A stretch of 64,000 nucleotides of DNA, from positions 186,001-250,000 of the forward strand of contig JAVLUZ010000259.1 in NCBI GenBank assembly GCA_036768485.1, given 5' to 3'. The notes beneath the pieces are model-generated. The model was not told where the DNA came from. It did no database searches and saw nothing but the letters and a program-made list of their open reading frames with translations. Made by a program: the position numbers and the translations under genes. Positions 10,884-20,488 of this stretch are shown one piece after another (positions within the stretch are counted from its first letter, which is position 1; every line of letters starts with the position of its first letter). The DNA is from Mermis nigrescens (taxonomy: Eukaryota > Nematoda > Enoplea > Mermithida > Mermithidae).

Positions 10884-11750
10884 CAATGTTTAGGAGCTCT
10901 TTTTGAACAAACGGATATTGGGAGAAGAGACTATTTGATCAGGTAATGAGTTCCAGATTTTTCGGTATCTTTGCGAAAAATCGTTGAGGTGAGCATTGGA
11001 ACGGACAACTGGCAACGTAAGTTTACGACTATTAACTGATCGGGTAGTGCCTTGACTAAAAATGAAAAATTCATTAGCATCAATACAAGATAAGCCATTA
11101 ATAATTTGATACATGAGACATAGACATATGTGAAGACGACGAAGTTCTAAAGAAGGCAGGTTAAGAAGCTTTAGGCGTTCAAGAAAGGATAAATTGCTAT
11201 TAAAACCAAACAGACGTTTAGTAAATTTACGCTGAACATCTTCAAGACGATTTATATTATTTGCATAATATGGATTCCATACAGAAACAGCATACTCAAG
11301 CATAGGTCTTACATAAGTAGTATAGGCCCTAACTAAAATATCTTCATCACGAGAAAGAAAAGCTTTGTGTATTAGAAAACAACGAGAAACAGTTTTTTTA
11401 ATTATGTGATTTAAATGTTCCTTACAATTGAGATTATGGGAAAAATAAACACCCAGATCACGAACGGAACTAATATCATTTGGAATATTTATATTATTCA
11501 AAGAATAAAGCTTTTTGATTATTTTTACCCAGATGTAAAAGTGTACATTTTTCCGAAGCAACAGGAAGTTGCCAATTTATAGACCAAATATAAATATTGT
11601 CCAGATCTTTTTTGTATTAAATGATTATCAGAAGATGGACCAAAGATTTTGACATCATCGACAAAGAGGTAAATTTTACTGGATTTAATCAAGTTACATA
11701 GGTCATTTACATAGTTTAAGAATAAAGTGGGACTAATACAGGCACTAAGA
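10884..11750 (-). pseudogene. LINE (non-LTR) reverse transcriptase, 3' fragment
   Basis: Read on the minus strand, the segment starts with a block resembling the 'GP-LF-x-Y-x-N-D' motif (PTLFLNYVNDL) and then gives the catalytic motif LFVDDVKIFG, i.e. an F-x-DD active site with V. After a frame change near 11570 a 223-codon frame follows, with the conserved thumb/C-terminal block of jockey/CR1-like LINEs: VRAYTTYVRPMLEYAVSVWN, then LEDVQRKFTKRLFG. The fingers, the endonuclease and the 3' UTR are missing. It is a 5'-truncated, frameshifted relic in the core of the foldback. Confidence 0.85.
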
Positions 11751-11945
11751 TCATAAAATTCGAACTTCCCTTACAGGCCCGTATCCAGTGCTTGTCAAAA
11801 AACCCCCAATTTTTACCTCAAACTGCCTAAAAAACCCTAAGCCAATGGTTAAGCATGGGCGCGAAAAAACATAAATCGCTAAAAAATGCCACCAATGGCA
11901 TCGAAAATCTCCAAAATGGGGAAAAAATCCCTACTTGGCAACCCT
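11751..11945. other. foldback core, unassigned part
   Basis: Short unique stretch between the LINE fragment and the right arm; nothing recognised. Confidence 0.35.
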
Positions 11946-13240
11946 GCGAATGGATCACATTGCACAAACTGCTACAGTATACTCGTAAATCACGATTGCA
12001 GTAAAACTATGCGAAGCTAAAGGGTTTAGGTCACACCTGGGCGTGGAAGTATGGGGGCATGCACCCCCGATAAACCAAAATACCCCCACAGAAATCAAAA
12101 TACCCCCCAAATTCAATTTTCAAATTTTTTTCGTTTTTTTCGCAATTTTTTGATGCCAATAGATAGTACTCAATGAGAAAGGTCGAAAAATGGTCTTTTT
12201 CGCCTATGCCACCATTTCTAAGGCTATTTTTTGACCTTTGAAAAATGTTACAATTCCCAGAATTTTCTTGCTGCAAACGTATGGTATAGGACGTGCCGCA
12301 GGCAATATTTTTTTCGTTCCGAGTATCTTTGAAAAAATTGGTTGAAACTTACCTTTGAAAACCTTCGTTGTAACTTACTTTTGAAAAATTTGGTTGAAAC
12401 TTACTATTTAAATACCTTTGTTCAAACTTATCCTTGAATAACATGATTGAAAGTTCGAGTTTGAATTTTTTCATTGAAATTAACTTTTGAAAAAATTGGT
12501 CGAAAAAGGGTTTAAAAATTTTCATCGAAAGTTCACTTTGAAAAAATAATTGAAATTCGGGGTTTGAAAACTTTCATTAAAAGTTTGTTTTGAATGACAT
12601 GCTTTAAAATTTAAATTGAAAACTATCATTGAAAATAAATTTTGATCATTGAAAATAAATTTTGATCATTGAAAATAAATTTTGAAATAAATGGTTGAAA
12701 AATCCAGTTTGAAAACTTTTATTGAAATAAATTCTGAAAAAGTCGGTTGAAAATTAATTTTGAAAACCTTCGTTGAAAGCAATTTTTGAAAAAATCGATT
12801 GAAACTTGTAGGTACTTTGAAACCTTTCATCGAAAGTAAAATATGAAAAAATTGGTTATAGTGTTACAGCAAAAAGTTGAACAGGCGTTTCGAAGTTGTT
12901 TTCAACCAAGTAATTTCGAATTTTCGGGCTCATTTAGGTGTTCATTTGTAGAATAAATGCACGACTGTATTGAAAAACATCATTCAAGTTTTAGAGGGCC
13001 ATTTGAATAATAGTACCTATGCATTTGGCCAACATAACTTCATTGAATAACCAAATCATCTGGAGCTTTTAATGTTATTTTCAAGCCAGTCGGATCATTA
13101 TATTGAAAAAAATGGTTGACTGCATTTTAAATTCCGCCACTGAAACTATCGCTTTATTCTAGAAGTTTGGCTGAAAGTCTGGGTTTTGTAGTGAAACAAC
13201 CATTTTTTTCATATGATCCTCCCGGCTTTCCGTACAGTAT
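11946..13240 (-). repeat. giant foldback element, right arm
   Basis: Inverted partner of 8876-10415. Without the hAT-255 MITE at 12032-12283 its length is about 1.03 kb, matching the left arm without the TRIM. The same 40-45-bp degenerate tandem repeat occupies about 12320-12860 in reverse orientation, with a perfect local triplication of GATCATTGAAAATAAATTTT around 12640. Confidence 0.85.
12032..12283 (-). mobile_element. hAT-255 MITE copy in right foldback arm
   Basis: Runs CACACCTGGGCG...CAAACGTATG. The flanks GTTTAGGT and GTATAGGA are a weak 8-bp duplication (6 of 8). The left arm carries the uninterrupted version of this site, reading on the complementary strand GGGTTTAGGACCTGCCGC, which confirms the insertion independently. 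Confidence 0.85.
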
Positions 13241-13669
13241 CGCCAAAATATGTGTAGTTTACATAATTGTAATTCAATATGCGGCAAAGCAAACGTCCTC
13301 TAAATTGTATTCGTTTAATTACTGAAGGTGAAGTATGTAGCGTTTAGGCGTTCTATGTTTTTGACGTAGTACCTATTCAAAATTTGATTAGGTATTAGTT
13401 TATTGTACACGTTTTGAGATTTATCCAAAATTTTATCAGGCTCAGTTGATAATCGTAAATTAATGTTATACAAGTTGTAGTTCAATGGAACTCAAAGATG
13501 GATTATCATAGAATTTGCATTGGTACATATGTAGGTGTCTACGTATGCATGTTTTAAAGGTAACTCTAGGTCATGCGGCACGCTAATAAGTCAAACTGGG
13601 AATTGTAAAAGTTTGTGTCATCTTAGATTACAGTAATTCAAGAATCAGCCAGACAAAGGCCCTCGGGAT

Positions 13670-13924
13670 CACACCTAAGGTAGGGGTTTGGGGGTATGCA
13701 CCCCCAGACACCAAAATACCTCCCCAGAAATCAAAATACCCCCCCCCCGAATTCGATTTTTAAAAATTTTTTCCGTTTTTTTCGCAATTTTTTGATGCCA
13801 ATAGATAGTGCTTGATGAGAAACGTCGAAAAATTATGTTTTATCGCCATACCACCATTTTTGAGGCAATTTTTTGGCCTTCAAAAAATTTTGCCCCCCCA
13901 GAATTTTTTTGCTGCCTACGTATG
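13670..13924 (-). mobile_element. hAT-255 MITE copy
   Basis: Complete minus-orientation copy (CACACCTAAGG...CCTACGTATG) with a perfect 8-bp TSD CTCGGGAT on both sides. Confidence 0.9.
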
Positions 13925-13932
13925 CTCGGGAT

Positions 13933-16149
13933 ACGTTGTTTGGATTTCTGTGGGCGTACTTCGCAGCGATAGTGCGCTCCAGTTTTCGACGTGCCTGAAA
14001 TTTAATGAAATACTACGAAGGGCAGGTCGAACACGTTTATCATGCAGTTGGAATTCATCTAAAATTTTATCAGACTTGATTGATAAGTCGGATATTATCG
14101 TCATAAAAATTGCATTTCTAGAGTCTAATGGGTTTGATATGGGCAATGACTCAAAACTGGATTGTCACAGAATTCGCAAAGTAGTAGATAAAAGCCTACG
14201 TATAGGTACCTACATATATGACCTAAAAACAAAATAACGCCTTTGGCCCCTAATCACGCGCTGGCTGAAAAATTTAATTAAACACAAAATAAGCTGCACT
14301 TATGCACGTTTTATAAAAGCGGATGTTAAATTGTCATATATAACGAGAGTGAGAGAAAAATCTAAAGAATAATATGCTTGAATATCAAGCAAAAACTATA
14401 CCTATTACATAAGCGTCCAATTGTAACGATTATTAAGCGTTACAATGTTTGATTCGACAAAGAAGAATTTTAGGCATTCAAATGCCCTTGACGTTGATGC
14501 TTGATTCGGGTCAGCGTCATCTTCGCCTTTCTTAACTTTTTTATCATAGCTTCGCAAACCAGTCTGTGTGTGCGCTATTTAAGATTTGTCTGCGAGAATC
14601 TTCTTTATTTCTTCGTCTGATGATACACATTTCAACTTAGAATTATAATAATAGCATAATTGTACTATTAAATGCACGAATTTAGTTTTAAGTAATAAGT
14701 AACGCCAGTGTAGGTATAAATTGTATTTATTTAATCATTGTCATTTTACCGATTTTAATTTGTAGATGAGGGATTTTGATTGTTCACTTCGGTTTTCAAG
14801 CTTTTGTTGAATACTTTGTTGGATATTATTAAAATCTGGATATACTTAAGCTATTTTATCTTTACGGCTCGTAGCTTATATTAAATCACTTATTTTTATC
14901 TAAACACCCAAATAACAATATTACGAAATGTTGCGAACTTTATCTTAAAAAATATACTAAATTAAATAGGTACCTTCTTGTCTTTCAGCTTCGGCTGGAT
15001 CTTCTTAGCTTTGGACGAATATTTCCTTTTTTAATCCAGCACATATCTTTCTGTTCGAAACATTCGTCTCAAATAGCAATTTTAGCACAGTAAATATGTA
15101 AGCAAAATAATGATTTTCAATATAGTTTATTATTTTTAATATAATGCCATATAATACTTGATAGAAAGTAGCATTATTAAATTGATTAGAAAGATAAACG
15201 AATGAATATAATTAATGATAGAAAATAATTCCTTACTAAATAAATAAGTTCTCGACTTTTTGTATTTTTTAACTATCATTTTCCACTTTAAGCATGTATA
15301 AAACTAATCTTTCTCAGCCATAAGTTGGTATTTAAAAGAATTGCTAAAAATAGTTGATAGTACCGATAATTATTTGTGTATAATATAATTAGTATAAATA
15401 CAATAATTATTCGATTATATGAATAGTTAGATAAATAAAGAGCTAAAGATAAAAATAAATAATAGTTACAAAAGGTTTTAGGTAATAGAAATAATGTGGT
15501 GATAAAAATAAAAATGGTAATTTTTACCTTTTACACGATTTATCGCCATTTGGATTTCGTTTCGTTGAATTTTCCACGATTCGAATCTGTTTTGAGAGTC
15601 CAAAATGGATTTCTCGATGTTAAAAAGTGCTTTCAAAACGTGCCATCATTTGATTCGTCATCCGTATTCAGAACCGATATCGAAGCTGCCTTGCTTAACT
15701 CGATTTCCAAGCCCACTTTTGAGTTCAGAGCGTAGTAATCTCTGCATTTATAGCCCCGCGCAACTCTTTGTATTGCTGTCAGATTCAAATTATTCCGACT
15801 TTTGTTGAATAAATTTTTGTAATGTTTCCAACATTTTCGCTACCTAAAACCATTCCTTGGATACCCACTTACATAATTTCGAAACTAAAAAAGTAAACAT
15901 TTTCTCCTAGGTTTTAATTCGCTTCTTTTTTATGCATCATATTGTCCTCCCTTTTCAACTTTATTGTAAAAAATTATAATAATCTTCAAAACGGTACAAT
16001 TGAGTCAAAGTTGGATTCACAAAAGGTTTTAAAATAAATAACTCGTTTTAAGTTTTGCAAATCGATATCATCAGCTTTGATTATCTTGAATTTAATATAA
16101 AACTAGATTTCATTCGATCTATCAATTTGATTCTGTAAGTTTTGTTGTT
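13933..16149. other. AT-rich intergenic, nothing recognised
   Basis: A 2.2-kb stretch with no exon match, TIR pair or RNA structure that I can support. The open frame at 15496-15735 resembles no family I know and has no splice or start context to back it. Confidence 0.4.
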
Positions 16150-16430
16150 CTTACATCGCGGCTTACCTAAGTATCTAGAGCCAATCTTTAGCGCTGGTCA
16201 GGTTGCTAAAGACACAAGATCACGCACCAACCTCAGACAACCCTCAAATCCTACGGCTTCGATCTCCTCGATCTTAGATTGCTGACCGCTTCTGGTCGGA
16301 GATCTAAGCAGCTACGCCCCTAGTTTCCTAACATGTAGTTACTTCTTACGTAACCCCGGCAAATACATGCAAGATCAGTTGATCTTCTCCCAAAACCCCG
16401 GAAAAATTTCTAGTTGATAAATTACCTTGT
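16150..16430 (-). repeat. dispersed repeat, copy 2
   Basis: Inverted homologue of 1850-2130, sharing blocks such as CTGGTCAGGTTGCTA and CTTCGATCTCCTCG. The two copies differ considerably, so they are old. Confidence 0.55.
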
Positions 16431-17600
16431 TTTTTATTTGCCCATCTAGATAGTTTCGAAATATTTCTGGTTCCTAACAGCACAAGTGACATGACCTTTG
16501 AGTTTCGCAACAAAGAGCTCCAGGCCGATCCAGTCGTATCGTTAAATTATGATTAGATATAATTTTGAATATTTTTTGGTAAGAAAAATGTATAAATGAA
16601 TTCTTGCGAAAAGGTAATATGAAAAGGGTAATTCACCGTATCAAATTTGTCTCTCTAATATGAGGGGACTCTCCACGACGATGAATAACAATCTAAATGC
16701 TGATAGTTTATATTGCAAACTATCAGCAGATGGAGCTGAATCAAAAAATATTTCAATTCGAGGCACCACTGCGCAGTGTCAGATCCTACACACTAATAGT
16801 ATGCGCGTGCCTGATCTGTCGAGAAGTTTCTGCTACCGACTTAAACGGGAAATAAATTTACTACTCGACTGATTAATGTGGAAAAGAACACCAATATTAG
16901 GGAAAAAGGCAACAATGAAATTAGCACAGGCAGATTTTCCGGAGAAAAGGACGCTAATATTAGCGGGAGAAATAAATAGGCATATATACAAATGCATTTA
17001 GGATGAAAAATAACACGTTATAATTTTTTACACGGTATAAGTATAGCACGTTTGTTTTTAATGTCTCTTTAATCTGTATTTCTACATTTTCTGCGACTGT
17101 ACACTCTTTCTCTCCGTTAAAGTTTCTGATGGCGTATTTTCGATGTTGCAAGCAAGCTTTACTTTCGCGTTAACCAATTCGGTATCGCTTCGCATTATAG
17201 CAAGTACCGATCTCGTTGCCCAGACTTATAACACAGCCAATGTATGTGAATCTTTGATAAGAGAGGAAATTGGTCCTTTTGGAAATCTATCTGACTGTTG
17301 CTCAGTGTCTCGTAAGATATGTACCATGCAACAATTGTCACATAGAGTCCTAGATAAAATCTTTGCACATCGTTGCATTGAATAATAGGTGTTTGCATGA
17401 TAAAAGTCACGATTGACCACTGACTGTGGCGCTGATAAAGCACTAGAACGAAAAACGTAGCAAAAGGGAGTATAGCTCCAATGCTACAATTGTATAAAAC
17501 TAGATATAATTCACAAAAAATATGACGCCGATGTTCATTTTTTTGTTTTAAATCATAAAATTTTTAAGTTTTTAGATACAAATTTTCGTTGAGCGCAGTA
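16431..17600. other. unassigned region with short ORFs
   Basis: Two plus-strand open frames (70 codons at 16660-16872 and 80 codons at 17143-17385) have balanced amino-acid composition, unlike the usual noise here. The second is also open on the opposite strand, so its coding direction is unclear. Neither matches a family I recognise. Their position just upstream of the Polinton polymerase relic leaves open that they are further Polinton debris. Confidence 0.3.
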
Positions 17601-17904
17601 TTTTAAAAAAATGAGTAATAGTGATTACGAGTTATCTTTGAATTATTCGAGTATTTCTGCTGAGAATCGAGGGATTCATCAATATTAGAATCAGTGTTCG
17701 AGCCTCGAGACGATACAGTGTTAGTAGAGCGCATCTCGATGTAGGAAGTTTTGGGCTCTTTTGAGTGGGTAGCATCTGACCGCAAGCAGGTCGGCGGAGG
17801 TGATGCAAATTTAGAAGAGTCGGACATTGTAGTTACAGTGGTATTACGAATTGAGTGATCCTGTAGTACAACGAATCAAACGTTTTAATACTGAGGGTGT
17901 CGAG

Positions 17905-18157
17905 CATAGATGGGCAGCACCACAGTTCTCTGAGGGGAATGCAAGATTTTTCAAAGGTCAAAAAATGGCCTTCAAAATGGTGGTATGGCGAAAAAACAAC
18001 ATTTTTCAGCGTTTCTCACTTAGCACTATCCATTGGCATCAAAAAAAAATTCAAAAATTGAATTCTGGGAGGGGTGTTTTGGTTTCTGGGGGGTATTTAG
18101 GATTCTCGGGGGGGGCTGCATACTGCATACCCCTCAAAGCCCCCACGTCCAGTAGTG
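17905..18157 (+). mobile_element. hAT-255 MITE inserted in frame into the polymerase ORF
   Basis: The 253-bp copy starts CATAGATGGGCAGC and ends CCAGTAGTG. Flanking GTGTCGAG and GTGCCGAG form an 8-bp TSD (7 of 8). Element plus one duplication is 261 bp, exactly 87 codons, and there is no stop in the host frame. The polymerase frame therefore reads straight through it. Removing it joins GGT GTC GAG to TAC CAA smoothly. Confidence 0.88.
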
Positions 18158-18809
18158 GTGCCGAGTACCAATTTCGGTTTTTGAATACAAACGAATTGGA
18201 TAATTTTGATCAACAATTATCTTTAATTTTTGATCATGCAGTGATAGCAATATGTCACGATCGAACCCTGGGGCTTAGTTGGCTTCAACTGTCGTATTCG
18301 AATTTGGACAAGCCTATTTTATTACATTTTAGAAATCATGGAAACATTACGGGAGAAATAATTTTGAATCAAATTGAACGCGTTTTACAATCAAATCAAG
18401 AAATTAAAATAGATTCGAGCGATTTGATCATTAAAATTGTTTCAGTTACGCCTCCAATCGGATCAGGAAGATTTTCTAAACAAATTTTACCCGAAAAATT
18501 TTTAAATCGCTCATGTTTCATAAAAATAAACAATACTGATGATTTCCGCTTGCCTAGATCCCACGTTGTTGCTCGCGCATATTTACATAAAGAAGATCCT
18601 GTAAATCGTTGGAACACAGTACGAAAGGGTGATTTGCATAGATTTAAGGCACAAAAGATTAAAGCCCTCGAGCTGATGCAGCTAGCGGGCCTTGAAAACC
18701 ACACGGGGCCCTGTGGTATTCCCGAGCTGATGAAATGGCAACAAGCGATGCCCGAATACCAAATTAAAGTGTTTACGAGGATTGATGCGAATAATTTAAT
18801 ATTCGAAGG

Positions 18810-19024
18810 TACATTGCTTGTTTATTATATTTCATAGGTCCTAATCGATTGATATTTTTTGATCGTCTGCGTTGATTTTTTATTTTATTTCTTGAGCTTA
18901 TTAAACTGTATGATAGTAATGCATTTGCATAAACTTGATCATTTCGAGGGTCATATTTTTAGCCTTTTATGCATTGTATCTTTTATATCGTCAGCATGCT
19001 TAATTTATTTTAATCTTTCGAAGG
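18810..19024 (+). mobile_element. 207-bp insertion with 8-bp TSD, or an intron
   Basis: TTCGAAGG occurs at 18802-18809 and again at 19017-19024, exactly where homology to the polymerase stops and resumes. The intervening 207 bp is AT-rich and has no clear TIR. Splice signals (G/GTACAT...CGAAG) are also conceivable but would not restore the frame, so an old insertion is favoured. Confidence 0.5.
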
Positions 19025-19192
19025 GCCAAAACGAACAAAGTGATACACTTGTATCGACAAGATAATAATTATACGGTTATAAGCCGAATTGGAGGATTCT
19101 TTTTAATTGCTTATTTTCGCGAGGAGTGCAATGTCGCCTATAGTTATCGAGAAAACCATCGTTGCGCCCAAAAATGTCCATGTTGTCATCAA

Positions 19193-19387
19193 CATAGGTG
19201 GGCGGCACCAAAATTCTGGGAGGGGGTGCAGTATTTTCAAAGGTCAAAAATAGCCTTAAAAATGGTGTTATGGCGAAAAGACACAATTTTCCTACGTCTC
19301 TCATTGAGCACTATCCATTGGCATCTAAAATTGCGAAAAAAAACAAAAAAAAATCAAAAATGGTGTATACCCCCACGCCCAGGTGTG
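19193..19387 (+). mobile_element. hAT-255 MITE copy, internally deleted
   Basis: Begins CATAGGTGGGCGGCACC directly after the cysteine-rich polymerase segment and ends CCCACGCCCAGGTGTG. It lacks part of the G-rich right half. The flanks do not match each other, so polymerase sequence beyond it has probably been deleted. Confidence 0.75.
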
Positions 19388-20281
19388 AGTGATAGTGTGA
19401 TTTGTACGTAATAAGGACGGAAAGTGTACTCCGCGCAATTCATGCACGATCACCATCTGCGTAGGCCGTATTTGATTTCGCGTTGTAAAATTGAGAACTA
19501 TATGAAAAATTAAGACATGGAATCCTAATGATTTGGCCAAAGTGAAATTTCGTGCACTAGCGGTCGAAATCGATCTATACAATGCTAATCGATGTGTTGC
19601 TCAAAGTCGTGCTATGCACGTAGATGCACAGGAGTCATCTTGCTGCGCCCACAAACGGCGCAAAAATGTTCAGGACGGCCAGAAAAATTAACAAATGTCA
19701 GCGTTATAAGGCGCGAAGCGCCCGAAAAAATTTGGAACATCTGACAAAGGTAAAAAGACCGTACATTATTTATTGCACCGATTGTATTAGAGTGGATGAA
19801 GAGAGCAGCCGCCCCCCCTTAAATTGCCCAAGCATCTGCCACTCATCTCCCAGAGATCCTACGTGTATACGAATAATCTTCTTCGAATGGCTGTAACCCC
19901 GCTTAGCATGGACAAATACGATCACTACCGAGAAAGTAGTTATAATTGCGATTAGTTCTGCGTACACAAGACGCATCTTTAAAATGGCAAATACATGATT
20001 TTAGAAGCATACCCGAAAATTTCAGTTGAACCTGTAAATAAGCTAATTTATTTATTTTGTCCGTAAGACACATAACAAGTGGTGCTAGTCCGACACGAAA
20101 TGACCTTAAATAATAGGCGTGAAGCGACGTTACCGTGGGATCACTCAGCGAATTAAACTTACATAATAATATTGTCGTGCAAACATGGAAAATGTTAAGG
20201 AAAAATCGATCAAATAAGCATTACATCGACTTACTTTTAACGCGAAAAATAGAGAAAAACGAGAGAAAAGCCATTAAAAAC
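19388..20281. other. intergenic, possible gene debris
   Basis: Contains one motif copy GGCGCGAAGCGCCC (19709) and an open stretch at about 19510-19690 with protein-like composition but no start. On the minus strand an AATAAA near 20050 could serve as the poly(A) signal of the PL14-like gene. Confidence 0.35.
19770..19976 (-). CDS. short ORF with hydrophobic N-terminus, unrecognised
   Basis: The 68-codon minus-strand frame starts with a charged residue followed by about 18 hydrophobic residues (MRLVYAELIAIITTFSVVIV), like a signal peptide or anchor, and then a basic stretch. It could be a first exon of a secreted protein downstream of the PL14-like gene, but no further exon was found. It may be chance. 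Confidence 0.2.
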   Translation of the reverse strand: MRLVYAELIAIITTFSVVIVFVHAKRGYSHSKKIIRIHVGSLGDEWQMLGQFKGGRLLSSSTLIQSVQ

Positions 20282-20488
20282 TTAAAATTGCGTCACGCCG
20301 ATATCTTCGAATCGAATGTAACTGGTCTGAGGCGGAACGCGGGATTCTTCCAAGTCGTAGTACAGGGCGGTGAAGTGAAATTTGTCGATCTTTTTATTGT
20401 CGACGTTGATCTTCATGCTCTTCTCTTCCCAAACCATCGAATCCTTGGCCCAAATTTGAATATAGCCGGTGTTGGTGGCCGTGTGCTG
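20282..20488 (-). CDS. PL14-like gene, exon 4 (last)
   Basis: Acceptor TTTTAG precedes CAG CAC ACG in phase 0; the exon ends with TAA after 68 codons. It encodes the 'GYIQIWAKDSMVW' strand, 'KFHFTALYYDLEES' and the terminal 'YIRFEDIGV' strand typical of the PL14 C-terminus. Confidence 0.87.
   Translation of the reverse strand, partial: QHTATNTGYIQIWAKDSMVWEEKSMKINVDNKKIDKFHFTALYYDLEESRVPPQTSYIRFEDIGVTQF

Larger units (their letters stand above)
17611..19192 (+). pseudogene. Polinton/Maverick-type DNA polymerase B, N-terminal relic
   Basis: The readable part (about 17851-18810) resembles the region that precedes the exonuclease domain in protein-primed DNA polymerases of Polintons and related adintovirus-like elements. 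Visible blocks are a GSGRF motif, then 'NRSCFIKINNTDDF', an 'HVVARAYL' block, and 'GPCGIPELMKWQQAMPEYQI'. After an interruption (18810-19016) and a frame change, the reading resumes with 'IHLYRQDNNYTVISRI' and a cysteine-rich segment (C-x2-C near 'YSYRENHRCAQKCPCC'). A likely original start is the ATG at 17611, but stops and frameshifts break 17611-17850. Exonuclease and polymerase motifs are absent, so the gene is truncated and dead. It is interrupted by two hAT-255 MITEs. Confidence 0.7.

Noticed and set aside
18396..18704. 102-codon minus-strand frame
   Set aside because: Antisense shadow of the polymerase relic, whose plus-strand reading has recognisable motifs.
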